Positions 1 to 12,870 are shown, numbered from the stretch's first letter. The stretch: DNA of 64,000 nt from Amia ocellicauda (GCF_036373705.1 NC_089852.1:34736707-34800706); one strand, 5' to 3'. Notes: generated from the letters alone by a model not told the origin. A program made the numbers and translations.

Positions 1-955
1 AGGGGTGAGGTAATATATATAAAAAAGTGAATATAATGTTCTTTATGTAGCTGACTAAGGCAGTGACTAACGCCACTGTAGAGACATTTCTGTAGGAGAC
101 TAGTGGTAAAAAACTGAAAGTTCACAGTTCAAAGCAAGTAACTTTTCTTCACTGTTACATAATCTCCCTTTGCTTTGGACTTCTGTAGAGACATAAATTC
201 AGTCAATGTATATTTCTAACCCTAGTTAATGACTTATTATTATAGTTACAATTACTTTATGTTTCCTTGCATATCCAAAAAGGTAATTTGTCCACAAACT
301 ATTGTAAATAAAATACAACATTTTTTGAAGAATCATTTTGTTAACATTTATATTTGGGGTATTTTTTACACTGGGTTTCTTATTGCTCTCATTTTAACAT
401 CGACAAGAGAAAGATAGCATTTATATGTAGCAGAGAGCAGTTAAGCAATGTATATTTATTATACATATAAAACATTAAAGACATAAATATTTCCTAAGTA
501 CATTTGAATCATTCATATAAAATTATTTCCCTATTTATGTAGTCCCTTAAATCTCTTTTAACTGCATTCCTTTCCTACAAATGCACAAAGAAATACAGTG
601 TAGCTTTATCTCTAAGCCATTAATTATGACTTTGATTTGACTCCCTGTCAATCTGCTTTAGTTTTTTCAGGGCTTCAACATTACCCTTGGTGCAGTGTTT
701 CTTGCTTTATTATTATTATAAGCACTCGGTTAGACTAATTGCAGAACGCATTCTGTTAATGTGCCTGTTATTGCAGTATAGCGATATCCATCATAGAGGG
801 GGGAATAAGTGGCTTAGTAAATTATTATTATATTTAATAATGCATGTTTGTTTTATGACTCTACTTCTTCAAGACCTGTACAATCTCCCTTAAAAAAATG
901 CACAAAAGGTTCCATACATAATATTGCTCCCTGTCATCACACGTGTCAAATAATA

Positions 956-991
<36 letters not shown>

Positions 992-3900
992 CAAATGTAT
1001 GGGCAGATATTTATATTTATATTGTTATGTAATTCATGTGTAGTTGTGGGCATGAATTGTGGTTTAGTAACCCGAGTTTGCAATTTCAAAGGAATCAGCA
1101 AATGTTTTTCACAGGCCTTACACTTTACACATGGTGTTAGGACTTTGTGATTTAGCTCTCCGAAAAGACAGTGAGCCAGAGACTTCTTGGATCTGCAATT
1201 GTGAGGTCACTGCAATGCTGTGTTGTGCTCTCTTCATATTTTCCACCCAGATTATTGGAACTATTCATTCTGCAGATTACAACATATTTTCCTATTTTCT
1301 TTAGTTATTTTTCCACAGTTTTTTTTTTTCTGTAAGATTACTACATGTGTCTGTCATGTGTTGGCCGGCCAATACATATTATTTGTTTTTTTAAGTGGTT
1401 GTTTTTTAGTTGCTCCCTGTTCATTTTTGTGTAACCATTTGTGTCACTGTGTACAAGAACTGCTCTGCAGCTGAAAATCCAGGCTTTAAACTACATATAG
1501 TGAAGTAATAAAAAACAATATAGGGCTTCACATTTCAATAGCACATTGTTATTAATTGTTAAGTTGACAGCTCAGTATAAAATAGTTTTAATTATTTTAA
1601 TTCTCAGTTGCAGTGCTCCTGGGCGGTGTGGGGTCATTCATTAGCTGGCAGTAATTGAATGTTAGACCTTCTCATATACTTATTTTCCAACAAATGTAAT
1701 TAGCTGTGGCTAAATTAGTAGTTGTTTTATTTCAGTGGAGATGGCTGTCAAAGCACTTTGAAATAAAGAGGGATATGATAGCATCATCAGTGCAATATTG
1801 CAATCAGGGGTTAGCACTGAATTACACTGTGGAGTCTACACAAAGCTTTGTTTGTTTGGTTTTTTTTGTTTTGTTTAATTCTTTATGAAATAAAAGCCTG
1901 AAAATGAGGTTGCTTGTCTTGAGTTATTTGTATTTATCCATTTTGTAAGTATTATGTGTTACTATGCTTTCATGCAATTATTTTCCATATTCAAATCAAT
2001 CAATTTATTTTATTTTGTGTTTTTGAAAATATCATAATAAGTACAATTTAGGAATTTGGCATTATTTCATTAAAAAAAGTTGCGGATGATTTGCAGTGGC
2101 TAAGAGGTTGAGACGAGTTGTGCAATTAGAACAGCACCCCCGCGCCTATTCATAATGTCAGAATTATCTCAGATGTCTCGATTTAAGATTTTTTTTCCTC
2201 CACTCCTCCAAAATTAAATTTGACCTTTGTTGTCACAGATCTCCCATGGCACATTCTTGACAACTCCTTGTTGAATTCTGATATTCAGCTTTTTTAAGGT
2301 GGCATTTCAAATGCCCTTACTAAGCAGGCCATATCCGATACTATAAAAGAAATTACATTATATTAATAAAACCAGGCTTTAGGAGAAGAACCCTTATCTG
2401 AGCATCGCCAATCGTATCATTATTGCAGATTTCATTTGATCTTATTTGAGGCTTTCGTACTCATATCCAGATGTAACTTTGAAAAGTTTGAGTTGAATTA
2501 CTTATGCGTTTAGAAATGCAATAAATGATGGGCAAATTCATGCATATGTATAATTTATATTGTTGTAATTTTATCTACATGTAAAATCAATCCGTTGTCA
2601 CATTTTCTGTTTATTCCAGCTCCTCTCTATTGTTGGTAGTGTTTTCTATTCCATATGGAGGTCTCTGTCACTACAGGCTGGCCTCTTATCAATGCTGGAA
2701 AGTAAAAACGCTCTGTAATTAAAAAAACCTTAGTAAAGAGACACAAAAGCTTTACTTCTGAGAGTGCAGCTTTTTTATCATCTGGAGCCGGGGGAGTGGT
2801 GTTACTCAGCAATAATATTTAGGTCAAAAGCATAAGAAAGAGGAACACATTTCAACATGTCTTATCAATAAAATAGGCTGATAAGACAAAACCCACAGTG
2901 TTGATGGAGGCTTCTGTTTGAGTAATGCCTGGACTGATCTCACTTCTTGTGAATTTTTGCAATTTTCTTAAAAATAAACAAGAGAGTGCAAAATGTATTT
3001 CAGAGATTTAAAGTTCCCATAACTATGCTGTCTTGTCAGTTACTAGAATAATTTACAATAACTTTAGATAAACAATTGAGATCAGGTTTTACTGTGGTGA
3101 CAAGCTTTGAGAATGAAAATCTGCCTGTAGTTGTGTGTGTGTGTGTGTGTGTGTGTTTAACTCAATACTCTCAATCCACCTTCTCTGATGAGGAAACCTC
3201 CTCGTTCCCTTTGATTCAGCTCCAGACTCCCGCAGTCTGTGCTCATGGCCCCGGAGCCTGCCCTTTGCTCAGAGCTGCAGGCCCGGGGACCAAGACTCAG
3301 TGTGTGCTCCTGGCCGAACAGCCTCCTGGCTCCAGACTTCATGACTAAGCAAACACTCTGTGGCCTTGATAGGAAGTCTCTCTGCGTGTTGCTGGAGGAA
3401 AAGACAGAGAACGACAAGCTAAAAGAGTGATAGGAGAAAAAAATGATAAATGATAAATAGATACCTAAATAGGTAGATGGGCAAACAGACATATACATCC
3501 GTACATTTGTTTGAAAATATAAACGTATATGTGTTGTATGTTTTCCAGTTCGGCCGCCTATTCTACAACTTTGCTGGATTGTTTTGGGAGCGCTAGACCT
3601 ACTTCCGAGTAACTTAGGTATCTGCAACCACCGTCAGCCCCACCTGCTGAGAAATTTAGCCTGGCAGAGTCTGCCTCGGCTCTATTTTTAAATGAAGGTC
3701 AATGATTTTTTTTTTTTTTTTTTTACCAGCTGTACAACCAGTGGGAAACAGGAATGCTACAGGGCTTTGAAGTACCTAGCCGTTTTTTGTGTTTGTTTGT
3801 TTCCGTGTTTATTTATATAATTGTGTTTTGGCTTGTTGTTGGTATGTTTGTTCGTTCAATTTTCAGATGTTCTTTGCTTTATTCCTGTTGAACAAAGAGG

Positions 3901-5244
3901 TACAACATTTTCTGGTCTAGCTTTTGGTATTAGAGCACAGGAAAACAGGGGAAATTACAAATGAGAGAAGACCGTTGGGCTTACCTGACTCATGCTGGGT
4001 ATCTTGTGTCTCGGCCATGAATGTGATTGGGTAACTTGTTCCAGACTCCCAAAACTCTTTGTGTAAAGGGTGCCTCCTGTAAATTCTGTAAAGCACTTCC
4101 TTTTCGGGTCCACTTGTGTCCTCATTTTCGTGTGTTGGAAGTCAGCTGGGTTGACTCTTCCAGTTCCTCACAGAGTCTCGAACACTTCTACTCTTCTACT
4201 TCTACCCTTGTCACCATCTCCGTTCTAGACAGAAGAGATTCTCTGCCTTGGAAAATTAAAATCAAAGGGGACAGAGCTTTATTCTTCCACTGGGGTTGTT
4301 TGATTTTCCTCACACATGGACAGTGATAAACAAAATGCATTAATGACCCAAACACCGTCTGCTTTGCATTCCTTCTGAATTTCAATATGGACGAGCAGAA
4401 GAAGACAGCTCAGTGTAAACCTTGTGCGGCATGACACAGGACAGAGCTTTCTCCAGACATCATGTCCTCCTTGGCCCTCTGTGTTTACACAGGCTATGAA
4501 ACTCTACAGTACACTTGTAAACCAGAGATTGATAGAAGGAATTAACTGTAAGAGCTATAATTTGAGGTGGGGAAAAAAATAAAATTAAAAAGGCTGAAGC
4601 CAACATATTGCAGACATCCATCAATAGCTGTGTTAACTTCATTACATCCATGTGATGGTTGGGATTATATCTAATAAGCTCAGAGTTATATTGATATAGA
4701 TATAAATGATGTGCATCTGTCAGTCTAATAATGGCTCTGTGGAAGTTGTCTTCAGAACATCCCGAATATGCTGTGAATGAAAAATATGTATCTAACCTCT
4801 TATAGGGATGGACCATTTATACAAGCCCATAGGCTGCAGTGTGTTTGATAGTAGCTTCATATGAAGACAAAAAGGGAGATGTCAGTCTCATTTCATTCTT
4901 TTCTTTTTAAAACTGAGTTCTTTCAACAGAGTCAAATGTTTGAAGCCAGTGCCCCTTTGTGAATTATTCTTCAGGAAAATTAATGATGTATCTCCCTTTC
5001 ATTCACATTCATGTGATTCATTAAACTGGGCAAAATTCGATTGCACTGGTAACAACCAGTTTGTTTTCTAGTGGGTTTTGACTGTGAGACGACGTGGAGG
5101 ATGAATAGATAAATATCACCCAGTTTCACCATGCAGCCTGTTCCATTCAATCACCGTTTTCTCCACTTCTACTGTTTGGTGCCCTGGGCCAACACTTCCT
5201 ACTTGCTCCCTGGTGTAACTGCGCTCTTTCCTGCTTAATCACAG
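1..5244. other. AT-rich non-coding region upstream of the b3gat1 coding exons
   Basis: No open reading frame here looks like a real protein; the longest ones are low-complexity or antisense shadows. The stretch holds a (TA)n microsatellite near 959-988, a (GT)n run near 3131-3156 and a poly-T run near 3704-3724. A moderately GC-rich patch at about 3220-3420 could be an upstream non-coding exon or regulatory DNA of b3gat1, but no motif proves it. Confidence 0.5.
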
Positions 5245-5287
5245 GTAGTGTCGAGGAGATGAGACGAGGCCCTGCGCATCCTGCAAT

Positions 5288-7875
5288 ATGCCGAGAAGAA
5301 GGAACATTCTCACCACGCTGTTCATAGTGCTGCCCTGGACCATCCTGCTCAGCATCTGGCACCAGAACCCGGCCACTCGCTACCTCACGATCCTGCGCAG
5401 TAAGCATGTGAAAGGACAGAGAAACCTCGCAGTAGCCAGTAGGGTCAGAGGTGGAAGTCAGACTGAGGGCTGTTGTGTGTCTAACTGTACAGTCTTGTCT
5501 GAATGCTCCAGAAATGCCTCTGAGTGTTTGAAATAAAAAGGTCAGCAAAAAAACAAAAAAAATGTATTGGAAATAAATTAGCCGTCACACTGCATATAGC
5601 ACAAAGGGGCGTCTCAAGCAGAAATCGGCAGTTTCTACTGAGCACCCTGACAGGAAAACCTTTTTTTTTAAAATGAGATTTGTAGTCCCCCTTTGTCATT
5701 TTTATCCAGCAAGTTAAAGACATAGCTGTTTGAGGAAACTGGAGTGTTTTGGTAGGTTTTGTGGGCGAATATTTAATCTGCTGATTTTAGGGACAGGAGG
5801 TAACTCTTCTCATGCTTAAATCAGATGTGCCCCATGCTTTTCTGTCCTGATGTGCTTCTGTCTCAAGTTCTGCTATGCTAATGCCACCCCAATCCAGCAG
5901 ACAGGGATTTCAATGCAAGCAGCGCTCAGTGCTTACATTGAAATCCCTTTCTGCTGGATTGGGGTACCAGCCTGTCCCAGAGGCGGCTTCCCAATGGTGC
6001 CCATGGTCTGTGCTGGTCTCAGTGGGGTTGACTGTGCACTGAAGGGCTCATTAGAGTCTTTAATCTTACTCTGTAAAGCAAGATGTAATTTTACCAAGCT
6101 GCCAACGGAGACAATGATGATGATGATATTTTTATTAATATCATAAATGTTTTTACTCCTGCTCCTCTCCTTCCTCTGTGCAGAAGAGACATATGAGAAC
6201 CGCAGCGCCAGGAGCCTCCAGCCGCTCGTCAACTCCACCCAGCCCCGAGAGGAGCATGCCCCGTGCGTCCACCAGCAGACAACCATCCCCCCACAGCCGC
6301 CGCCGCCCAGATATGTGTACTCCCGCCCACCTGGCTGGTCCCGGCTGCTGCCCACCATCTACATCATAACGCCCACCTACACGAGGCCAGTGCAGAAGGC
6401 AGAACTGACCCGGCTGGCCAACACCTTCCTGCACGTCCAGAACCTCTACTGGATCGTGGTGGAGGACTCGCCCCGGAGGACCAACCTGGTGGCCCTGGTG
6501 CTGGAGAGGAGCGGTCTGAACTTCACCCACATCCACGTGGAGAGCCCCAAGAGCGTCAGGATCGGCCTGGCCAAGTCATCCACCCACACGCCCCGGGGGA
6601 CCCTGCAGAGGAACCTGGGGCTGCGCTGGCTGAGGGACAACCTAGTGCTCAACGACTCCCTGCAAGGGGTGGTGTACTTCGCCGACGACGACAACACCTA
6701 CAGCCTGGAGCTGTTCGAAGAGGTATGCGTCCCACCAGCGACCAGAGGATTTATTAAAGTTATCTAACCGTAAATTGGGAATAGCAGAAGCATCTAGGGG
6801 GAGTTAATTTTAGAGCTCACATGGCACCTTGGAGTCCGTAGCCGAGAATATTATTACCAGAGTGACCTGTTTTCATAAGTAGACTGTTCTAGTTCAGCAT
6901 TGGCCAGGAATGTTTAATAATGTCAGCCCAGTTTGTTAATTGTTTTAAGACAGTGATGTCACACTTTTCAGCAGTTTCTGAAACTCACCAAAAGGAGAGC
7001 GACTTCATTGACCTTCAGCAATCATCTTTATCGTTTGCCATGTAAATTGCAGACCATTCGTTGTTTTCGTTCCTTTAAATGATTTAAAAGTCATCAATGC
7101 TTGCAATAGAATATACATATGATGCCCCATCCCCCCAGCAGTGACAGGAAGCAGAGTCGAGTGTTGTGCGATGAAAACTGTGACAGTTGCGTTCTGTTTC
7201 TGTTTCCAGATGAGGTACACACAGAAGGTGTCTGTCTGGCCTGTGGCTTTCGTGGGGGGGCTGAGATACGAGGCCCCAAAAGTCAGCGGCGGGAAGGTGG
7301 TGGGCTGGAAAACCGTGTTCGACCCCAACCGTCCCTTTGCCATCGACATGGCCGGATTCGCCATCAACATCCGATTAGTGCTCATGAGGCCTCAGGCCAA
7401 CTTCCAGCTGAACGGAGTCAAGGGTGGCTACCAGGAGACCAGTCTGCTGAAGGACCTGGTGACCATGGCCGAACTGGAACCCAAAGCTGCCAACTGCACC
7501 AAGGTCAGGCACCACCCCCCCTCCTCACTGAAGATGAATAGGCCTTTGTCCACTAAAGAATTATAGATATTTGGATCTCAAACATCAAAGTGTGGAGATA
7601 TCTCACACTTTGAATACTGCATTAACTAATAAGCCTTAATGCCAGGCTTAACCCAAGGGAACCTTCGGTGTTTAAGATTAGATTCTACCGCTAATCAAAG
7701 TAATAATTAGAGGAGATACGTTGTTAATTCTTGCATTATTTTTAGTTTTCTGAATATCAAGGTTACCTATGGTACAGTTTTTGTAGGATAACGCTTACAA
7801 AAATGTAATATTATACACACTTAATCCATCCACCTGCAGACAGTTCACAGCCAATTTTCTACCACAAGATTAAAT

Positions 7876-7917
<42 letters not shown>

Positions 7918-8174
7918 GCTTTTTGTTACATTGTTTCGACTTAAGATGTTTTAAGATACATGAAGTGCTCAAATAGACCGATTTCATTTTGCCTTCACAA
8001 TTCCAAAGACTCTGCATCATTCTTTAATTCAGACTCTTCCATCGCTTCATCCCTACAGACAGATAATTAACTTAAAGGATACAGTTATTCTGGAACAAAA
8101 ACGTCAGAATCAAAATGAACTAAAGCTAGCAGTGACACATACCAGTGAACTGTAACAGCTGTTGCATTGTTGGA

Positions 8175-8230
<56 letters not shown>

Positions 8231-9414
8231 AATTATTTCTAAAATGATGTATTCTTTGTTGTTCTATGTTCCACCTCTCATTTGGAATGCAGACAGGGGT
8301 CTAGTGCCTTCCAGATCACACTCTGAGCTGTTTAACACCCTAGCTGTGAATGCCTGTTTAATCAGGTATACATTAAACATGAAGCGTTGTTTCGTCGAGG
8401 CTGCAGGCCTACACTGACACAGCATTTTCAGGTCTAGTGAGCACCCAGTCCAATGCATATTAATCAAAGTTAAAGTCATCTCTATTGTAATGTACAGTGT
8501 GGTGTTACAATACCAAAAAGTAAAGTAATTATACCCAGGAGTTGCATGAAAACTTTGAATCTGGAGGGCATGACTTCATATTGAAAGCTGTATTCTGATA
8601 TGACGAACATTGACATAAGTGCTTTACACTTACTATTTATTAAGTGTTGCACAGTTCATATTAATTAGAGGTATTTCAGCAACAGCACTGGCAACACAAA
8701 GGCTTTTGTGAACAGCAGAAGATCCCGGCGATATAAAGAGTTTAGAGCAGGTTAATTAAAAACCATTTAAGGCCATCTGCTGATCTGAGTTCTCCAATCA
8801 AAAACCAACTATATCCCATTTTAAACCTGTTTCAGTGAAGACAGAGGCTCTGGTTTGTGGGTGTGAGACTCAATCTTCCCTGAGAATTCAAGCCAACAAC
8901 TGACGACATTTGGAGAGAAAAATAAAACAAAAAACATCCTGGCAATGTGAGCCAGATGCACACTTCCCTGTGCTGCCACACTTTCCTACTTTGATTATCT
9001 TACTCATCCGAGGTCGGGTCCTTTTTGTATCCTCTGTAGTATCTTCTTTCTTGGCCGTGCTGGAACCCGTGTGCGCTGGTTGACTTTGTCACTCCCTCTC
9101 AAGATTTCGGAAGCTAAAATTAGATCCCTACCCTATCGGGTGACAGAGCGGGGGACTGAGAGGCCTGTCCCTGTTTTCTCACCCTCTTGGTATAACATGG
9201 TAATCCAACATATCTCTAGGTATGGGGCAAAGCTTGAATACCGTTTTGAAGTCAAGGAGACCAAAAATTAAACACTCGTACATCCTAGCCACAGTAACGT
9301 TGCTAACTCTCCTTTGTTTTTGTGCAGGTACTGGTCTGGCACACCAGGACAGAAAAGCCCACGCTGGTGAACGAAGGCAGACAGGGGTTTACAGATGTGA
9401 AGGTGGAGGTGTAA
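5288..9414 (+). CDS. b3gat1: Galactosylgalactosylxylosylprotein 3-beta-glucuronosyltransferase 1 (HNK-1 glucuronyltransferase, GlcAT-P)
   Basis: Type II Golgi membrane enzyme that transfers glucuronic acid from UDP-GlcA to terminal N-acetyllactosamine, making the precursor of the HNK-1 epitope. Coding exons: 5288-5399, 6184-6722, 7210-7503 and 9328-9414, all with GT/AG borders and matching phase (1, 0, 0), giving about 343 residues, close to the usual length. Residues 1-6 are basic (MPRRRN), followed by a hydrophobic anchor at about 8-24 (LTTLFIVLPWTILLSIW). A proline-rich stem leads to the catalytic domain, which has PTYTRPVQKAELTRLANTF, the DDD metal-binding motif in YFADDDNTYSLELFEE, PFAIDMAGFAI, GGYQETS and the C-terminal LVWHTRTEKP. 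The N-terminus and C-terminus fit B3GAT1 better than B3GAT2 or B3GAT3. The coding start lies in an exon whose acceptor is at 5244/5245, so 5245-5287 is 5' UTR. Intron 1 holds a strong hairpin. Confidence 0.95.
5886..5965. repeat. Near-perfect 36-bp-arm inverted repeat (pre-miRNA-like or MITE-like hairpin) in b3gat1 intron 1
   Basis: The left arm 5886-5921 pairs with the right arm 5930-5965. The stem is 15 bp perfect, then three positions with one mismatch, 12 bp perfect, one mismatch, and 5 bp perfect, around an 8-nt loop (5922-5929). The total of 80 nt is the size of a microRNA precursor, but also of a small palindromic transposon remnant. No target-site duplication is obvious. Which it is cannot be settled from one copy. 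Confidence 0.8.
7877..7915. repeat. (TA)n microsatellite in b3gat1 intron 3
   Basis: Uninterrupted TA dinucleotide run of about 19 units between coding exons 3 and 4. Confidence 0.9.
8174..8230. repeat. (ATT)n microsatellite in b3gat1 intron 3
   Basis: About 18 units of an ATT trinucleotide repeat. Open reading frames across it are poly-isoleucine artefacts. Confidence 0.9.
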
Positions 9415-9433
9415 AGCATGGAGACGTCAGCCT

Positions 9434-9664
9434 GTGAGTACCTCTGCTTCACAAAGGAAATAAACACTGTCAAGTTACATATACAGGGTAGAAGATTTGA
9501 TCTAAACTGTTGGGAGACAAATGTTTGCATTTTTAAAGGGGCAGAAAATATAATTATGTATATATATATTTTTTATATATAAATTTTTTTGTTAAATGAT
9601 CCGAATGAGGTGACAATCTGGCAATATATTTCTTCCCTGATCACGCTGTCCCGGCTCACCTCAG
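9434..9664 (+). other. Possible 3' UTR intron of b3gat1
   Basis: Twenty bases after the b3gat1 stop there is a good donor (GTGAGTAC at 9434). A good acceptor (CTCACCTCAG, ending 9664) follows after an AT-rich stretch and opens onto GC-rich sequence (9665-9960). A splice so close to the stop would not be expected to trigger nonsense-mediated decay. Inferred from splice signals and base composition only. Confidence 0.35.
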
Positions 9665-10177
9665 GTCGTATTTGTGATGGATGCCAGCCGTGGGGATGTG
9701 CTCAGTTTTGGGTGCCGCACCAGACACGGAGAGCGCTGCACCTCACCTCTGCCCAGCCGGGGCAGTGCCACAGGAGCAGAGGTCAGAGGTCAGAGCCAGA
9801 CTTCACTGAGCTGTGCGCTTCCCTGCAGCTGAGAGATTCGCAGCGCCACGCAAGACTGAGCACACCGAACCATGGGGGAGAGGAGGAGGACGAGAACCGT
9901 AAGCCAAGCCGAGAAAGCAGCACTTCAGAGCTCGCAGAGAAAAAAGGGAACGGAAACTAAGAACTCTTTATCCGACTGAATGTAAAATCTCAGAGCACGT
10001 CAGTACTGTTCAACGGGTTCCCATGCATCTCTGCTTGCTCTGCGTGTTGCCCGTAACAGGAACTAAACACTAAACCCAATCTCTTGTTCTCCTGACAACG
10101 TTTTTCCCTCGGTACATTAAAAAAACACACTCACGTTATTTGTAATCTGTTTTGCATCAGCCGTTTTTGCAGCCTGC

Positions 10178-10183
10178 AATAAA
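10178..10183 (+). terminator. Candidate polyadenylation signal of b3gat1
   Basis: A canonical AATAAA follows the GC-rich segment 9665-9960 that probably belongs to the b3gat1 3' UTR. About 765 bases separate it from the stop codon. It is the first canonical signal after the stop that I see in a transcript-like context. Confidence 0.5.
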
Positions 10184-11491
10184 TCTTGTTTGAACCTGGG
10201 GAACACGTTTGAGGACAAACCTTCCCCGCTCGCCTTGCATTGCCGATACAGCAGGAACGCGGGTGTTTAGGCTGCAGAAGCGATGCCTGAGTCAGCATTT
10301 CTCCACCGTGTCGTTCTCTGGAGCCAGATGACATCATCGCATTAATTAGTACCAAATGATAAAGGGGCTACGAAGCTGATTGCTAAGAGGACATGAGACT
10401 GCGTTTCTAAAGCTTGGCTTATTAATCTTATCACTATATATGGACCTTATTTAAAAACAATATTTAAAAGACATCAAATAGACAACGCATAGTCACTTGG
10501 GCTCTCCAGCATATGGGGGGGGGCTCACAGCAGTTCACTCTGAGTTATTTTTTGTTTGTTTGTTTGTTTTTTAAAAACACAACAAGACCTCTCGTAGTGT
10601 CTTCGTGTAAGTTTACATGAGATTTAGTTTTAAAACAGAAGTCTTCCAAATACTTCCAGATGTCACATTTGAGGGGGATGTAAATAATGCCTGTGAGATT
10701 TAAAATATTTCCATTTGTCACAGATCCTCTTCCCTCCTGTGTTTGATTAAGCTTTATTGGAGAGCTTTCTCATCACTGAATTGATGTCACAGTTTGTCAC
10801 AGTTCTCTGTAAAGAGTTCTGCAAAGTTATGTCCAGTGTTCATCTCATTGGAATATAAAAATGTAAAAATCGATACATTCCACATCAGTTTAATTTGATT
10901 TGGTTTTCTTGTTTGTGTGTTTATAGTCTCTCAGAGTAACTCATAATCAACAGCAGAGTATCAGACCGAGGATTGTGAGCACAAAGCCCGAACACCACAA
11001 ACAGCTCCCTATGAACACCACACGATAAAGGCCTGTTAGCAGGAGTTAATAAAGAGACTCCTTAGAAATCCAAGGTCAGGAAAGCACAACGGAAACCGAA
11101 AACATGCAAAAAATACAAAAAACAAAAGAAAAACATTGCTCTAAAGAAGCTTTTGTATTTACTTACACAGTTAAAATTAAATTAATCTATATAGGTGTTG
11201 TAAATGGACTGAGAAAATACAACTGTGGAGCAAAACTACAAACACATACTATATATATATATACAGTGAGGGAAAAAAGTATTTGATCCCCTGCTGATTT
11301 TGTACGTTTGCCCACTGACAAAGAAATGATCAGTCTATAATTTTAATGGTAGGTGTATTTTAACAATGAGAGACAGAATAACAACAACAAAAAACAGAAA
11401 AATGCATTTAAAAAAAGTTATACATTGATTTGCATGTTAATGAGGGAAATAAGTATTTGATCCCCTATCAATCAGCAAGATTTCTGGCTCC

Positions 11492-11587
11492 CAGGTGTCT
11501 TTTATACAGGTAACGAGCTGAGATTAGGAGCATCTCTTAAAGGGAGTGCTCCTAATCTCAGCTCGTTACCTGTATAAAAGACACCTG
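11492..11587. repeat. Perfect 41-bp-arm palindrome in the Tc1 leader
   Basis: 11492-11532 is the exact reverse complement of 11547-11587, around a 14-nt loop. It lies between the left terminal repeat and the transposase ATG. The same structure is kept in the second copy (53812-53907) with one mismatch, so it belongs to the element rather than to this site. Confidence 0.9.
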
Positions 11588-11629
11588 TCCACAGAAGCAA
11601 TCAATCAATCAGATTCCAAACTCTCCACC

Positions 11630-12628
11630 ATGGCCAAGACGAAAGAGCTGTCCAAGGATGTCAGGGACAAGATTGTAGACCTACACAAGGCTGGAATGGG
11701 CTACAAGACCATCGCCAAGCAGCTTGGTGAGAAGGTGACAACAGTTGGTGCGATTATTCGCAAAAGGAAGAAACACAAAATAACTGTCAGTCTCCCTCGG
11801 TCTGGGGCTCCATGCAAGATCTCACCTCGTGGAGTTTCAATGATCATGAGAACGGTGAGGAATCAGACCAGAACTACACGGGAGCATCTTGTTAATGATC
11901 TCAAGGCAGCTGGGACCTTAGTCACCAAGAAAACAATTGGTAACACACTACGCCGTGAAGGACTGAAATCCTGCAGCGCCCGCAAGGTCCCCCTGCTCAA
12001 GAAAGCACATGTACAGGCCCGTCTGAAGTTTGCCAATGAACATCTGAATGATTCAGAGGAGAACTGGGTGAAAGTGTTGTGGTCAGATGAGACCAAAATC
12101 AAGCTCTTTGGCATCATCTCAACTCGCCATGTTTGGAGGAGGAGGAATGACCCCAAGAACACCATCCCCACCGTCAAACATTATGCTTTGGGGTGTTTTT
12201 CTGCTAAGGGGACAGGACAACTGCACCGCATCAAAGGGACGATGGACAGGGCCATGTACCGTCAAATCTTGGGTGAGAACCTCCTTCCCTCAGCCAGGGC
12301 ATTGAAAATGGGTCGTGGATGGGTATTCCAGCATGACAATGAGCCAAAACACACAGCCAAGGCAACAAAGGAGTGGCTCAAGAAGAAGCACATTAAGGTC
12401 CTGGAGTGGCCTAGCCAGTCTCCAGACCTTAATCCCATAGAAAATCTGTGGAGGGAGCTGAAGGTTCGAGTTGCCAAACGTCAGCCTGGAAACCTTAATG
12501 ACTTGGAGAGGATCTGCAAAGAGGAGTGGGACAAAATCCCTCCTGAGATGTGTGCAAACCTGGTGGCCAACTACAAGAAACGTCTGACCTCTGTGATTGC
12601 CAGCAAGGGTTTTGCCACCAAGTACTAA
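11630..12628 (+). CDS. Tc1 transposase (DD34E), open but carrying an internal deletion
   Basis: A 332-residue open frame beginning [16 protein letters not shown]. The N-terminal half is a paired-like helix-turn-helix DNA-binding region (about residues 5-110). The catalytic core shows [17 protein letters not shown] and [11 protein letters not shown], with 34 residues between the second Asp and the Glu. Compared with the copy at 53.6 kb, about 15 nt are missing near 12180, which removes the glycine-rich GGGNIML block that follows TIPTVKH. The frame stays open, but that block is strongly conserved in Tc1 transposases, so activity is doubtful. I chose the ATG at 11630 because the upstream in-frame ATG lies in the hairpin leader. 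Confidence 0.85.
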   Translation: MAKTKELSKDVRDKIVDLHKAGMGYKTIAKQLGEKVTTVGAIIRKRKKHKITVSLPRSGAPCKISPRGVSMIMRTVRNQTRTTREHLVNDLKAAGTLVTKKTIGNTLRREGLKSCSARKVPLLKKAHVQARLKFANEHLNDSEENWVKVLWSDETKIKLFGIISTRHVWRRRNDPKNTIPTVKHYALGCFSAKGTGQLHRIKGTMDRAMYRQILGENLLPSARALKMGRGWVFQHDNEPKHTAKATKEWLKKKHIKVLEWPSQSPDLNPIENLWRELKVRVAKRQPGNLNDLERICKEEWDKIPPEMCANLVANYKKRLTSVIASKGFATKY

Positions 12629-12831
12629 GTCGAAGGGGTCACATACTTATTTCCCTCATTAACATGCAAATCAATTTATAACTTTTTTGAAATGCGTTTT
12701 TCTGGATTTTTTTGTTGTTATTCTGTCTCTCACTGTTAACATACACCTACCATTAAAATTATAGACTGATCATTTCTTTGTCAGTGGGAAACGTACAAAA
12801 TCAGCAGGGGATCAAATACTTTTTCCCCTCA

Positions 12832-12834
<3 letters not shown>

Positions 12835-12867
<33 letters not shown>
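12835..12867. repeat. (TA)n microsatellite at the right edge of Tc1 copy 1
   Basis: TA run directly after the transposon end. TA is the Tc1 target dinucleotide, so insertion into such a run is expected. Confidence 0.85.

Positions 12868-12870
<3 letters not shown>

Larger units (their letters stand above)
11264..12834 (+). mobile_element. Tc1-like DD34E transposon, copy 1
   Basis: The element starts with CAGTGAGGG after a TA and ends with the complementary CCTCACTG, giving about 1.57 kb, normal for Tc1. Its long terminal regions repeat each other in inverted orientation and include an inner repeat of the GTATTTGATCCCCT motif near 11450, as in IR/DR-type elements. The right-hand target site reads TG rather than TA, a likely later mutation. 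It is nearly identical to the copy at 53585-55115, so the family moved recently in this lineage. Confidence 0.93.

Noticed and set aside
5933-6536. Minus-strand open frames of 127-141 codons over b3gat1 exon 2
   Set aside because: Antisense shadows of the b3gat1 catalytic exon, caused by its high GC content.
6263-6757. 164-codon alternative frame in b3gat1 exon 2
   Set aside because: Proline/alanine-rich out-of-frame reading; the conserved glucuronyltransferase motifs lie in the other frame.
9589-9960. 123-codon frame after b3gat1
   Set aside because: Starts in AT-rich DNA with no family match; better explained as b3gat1 3' UTR.
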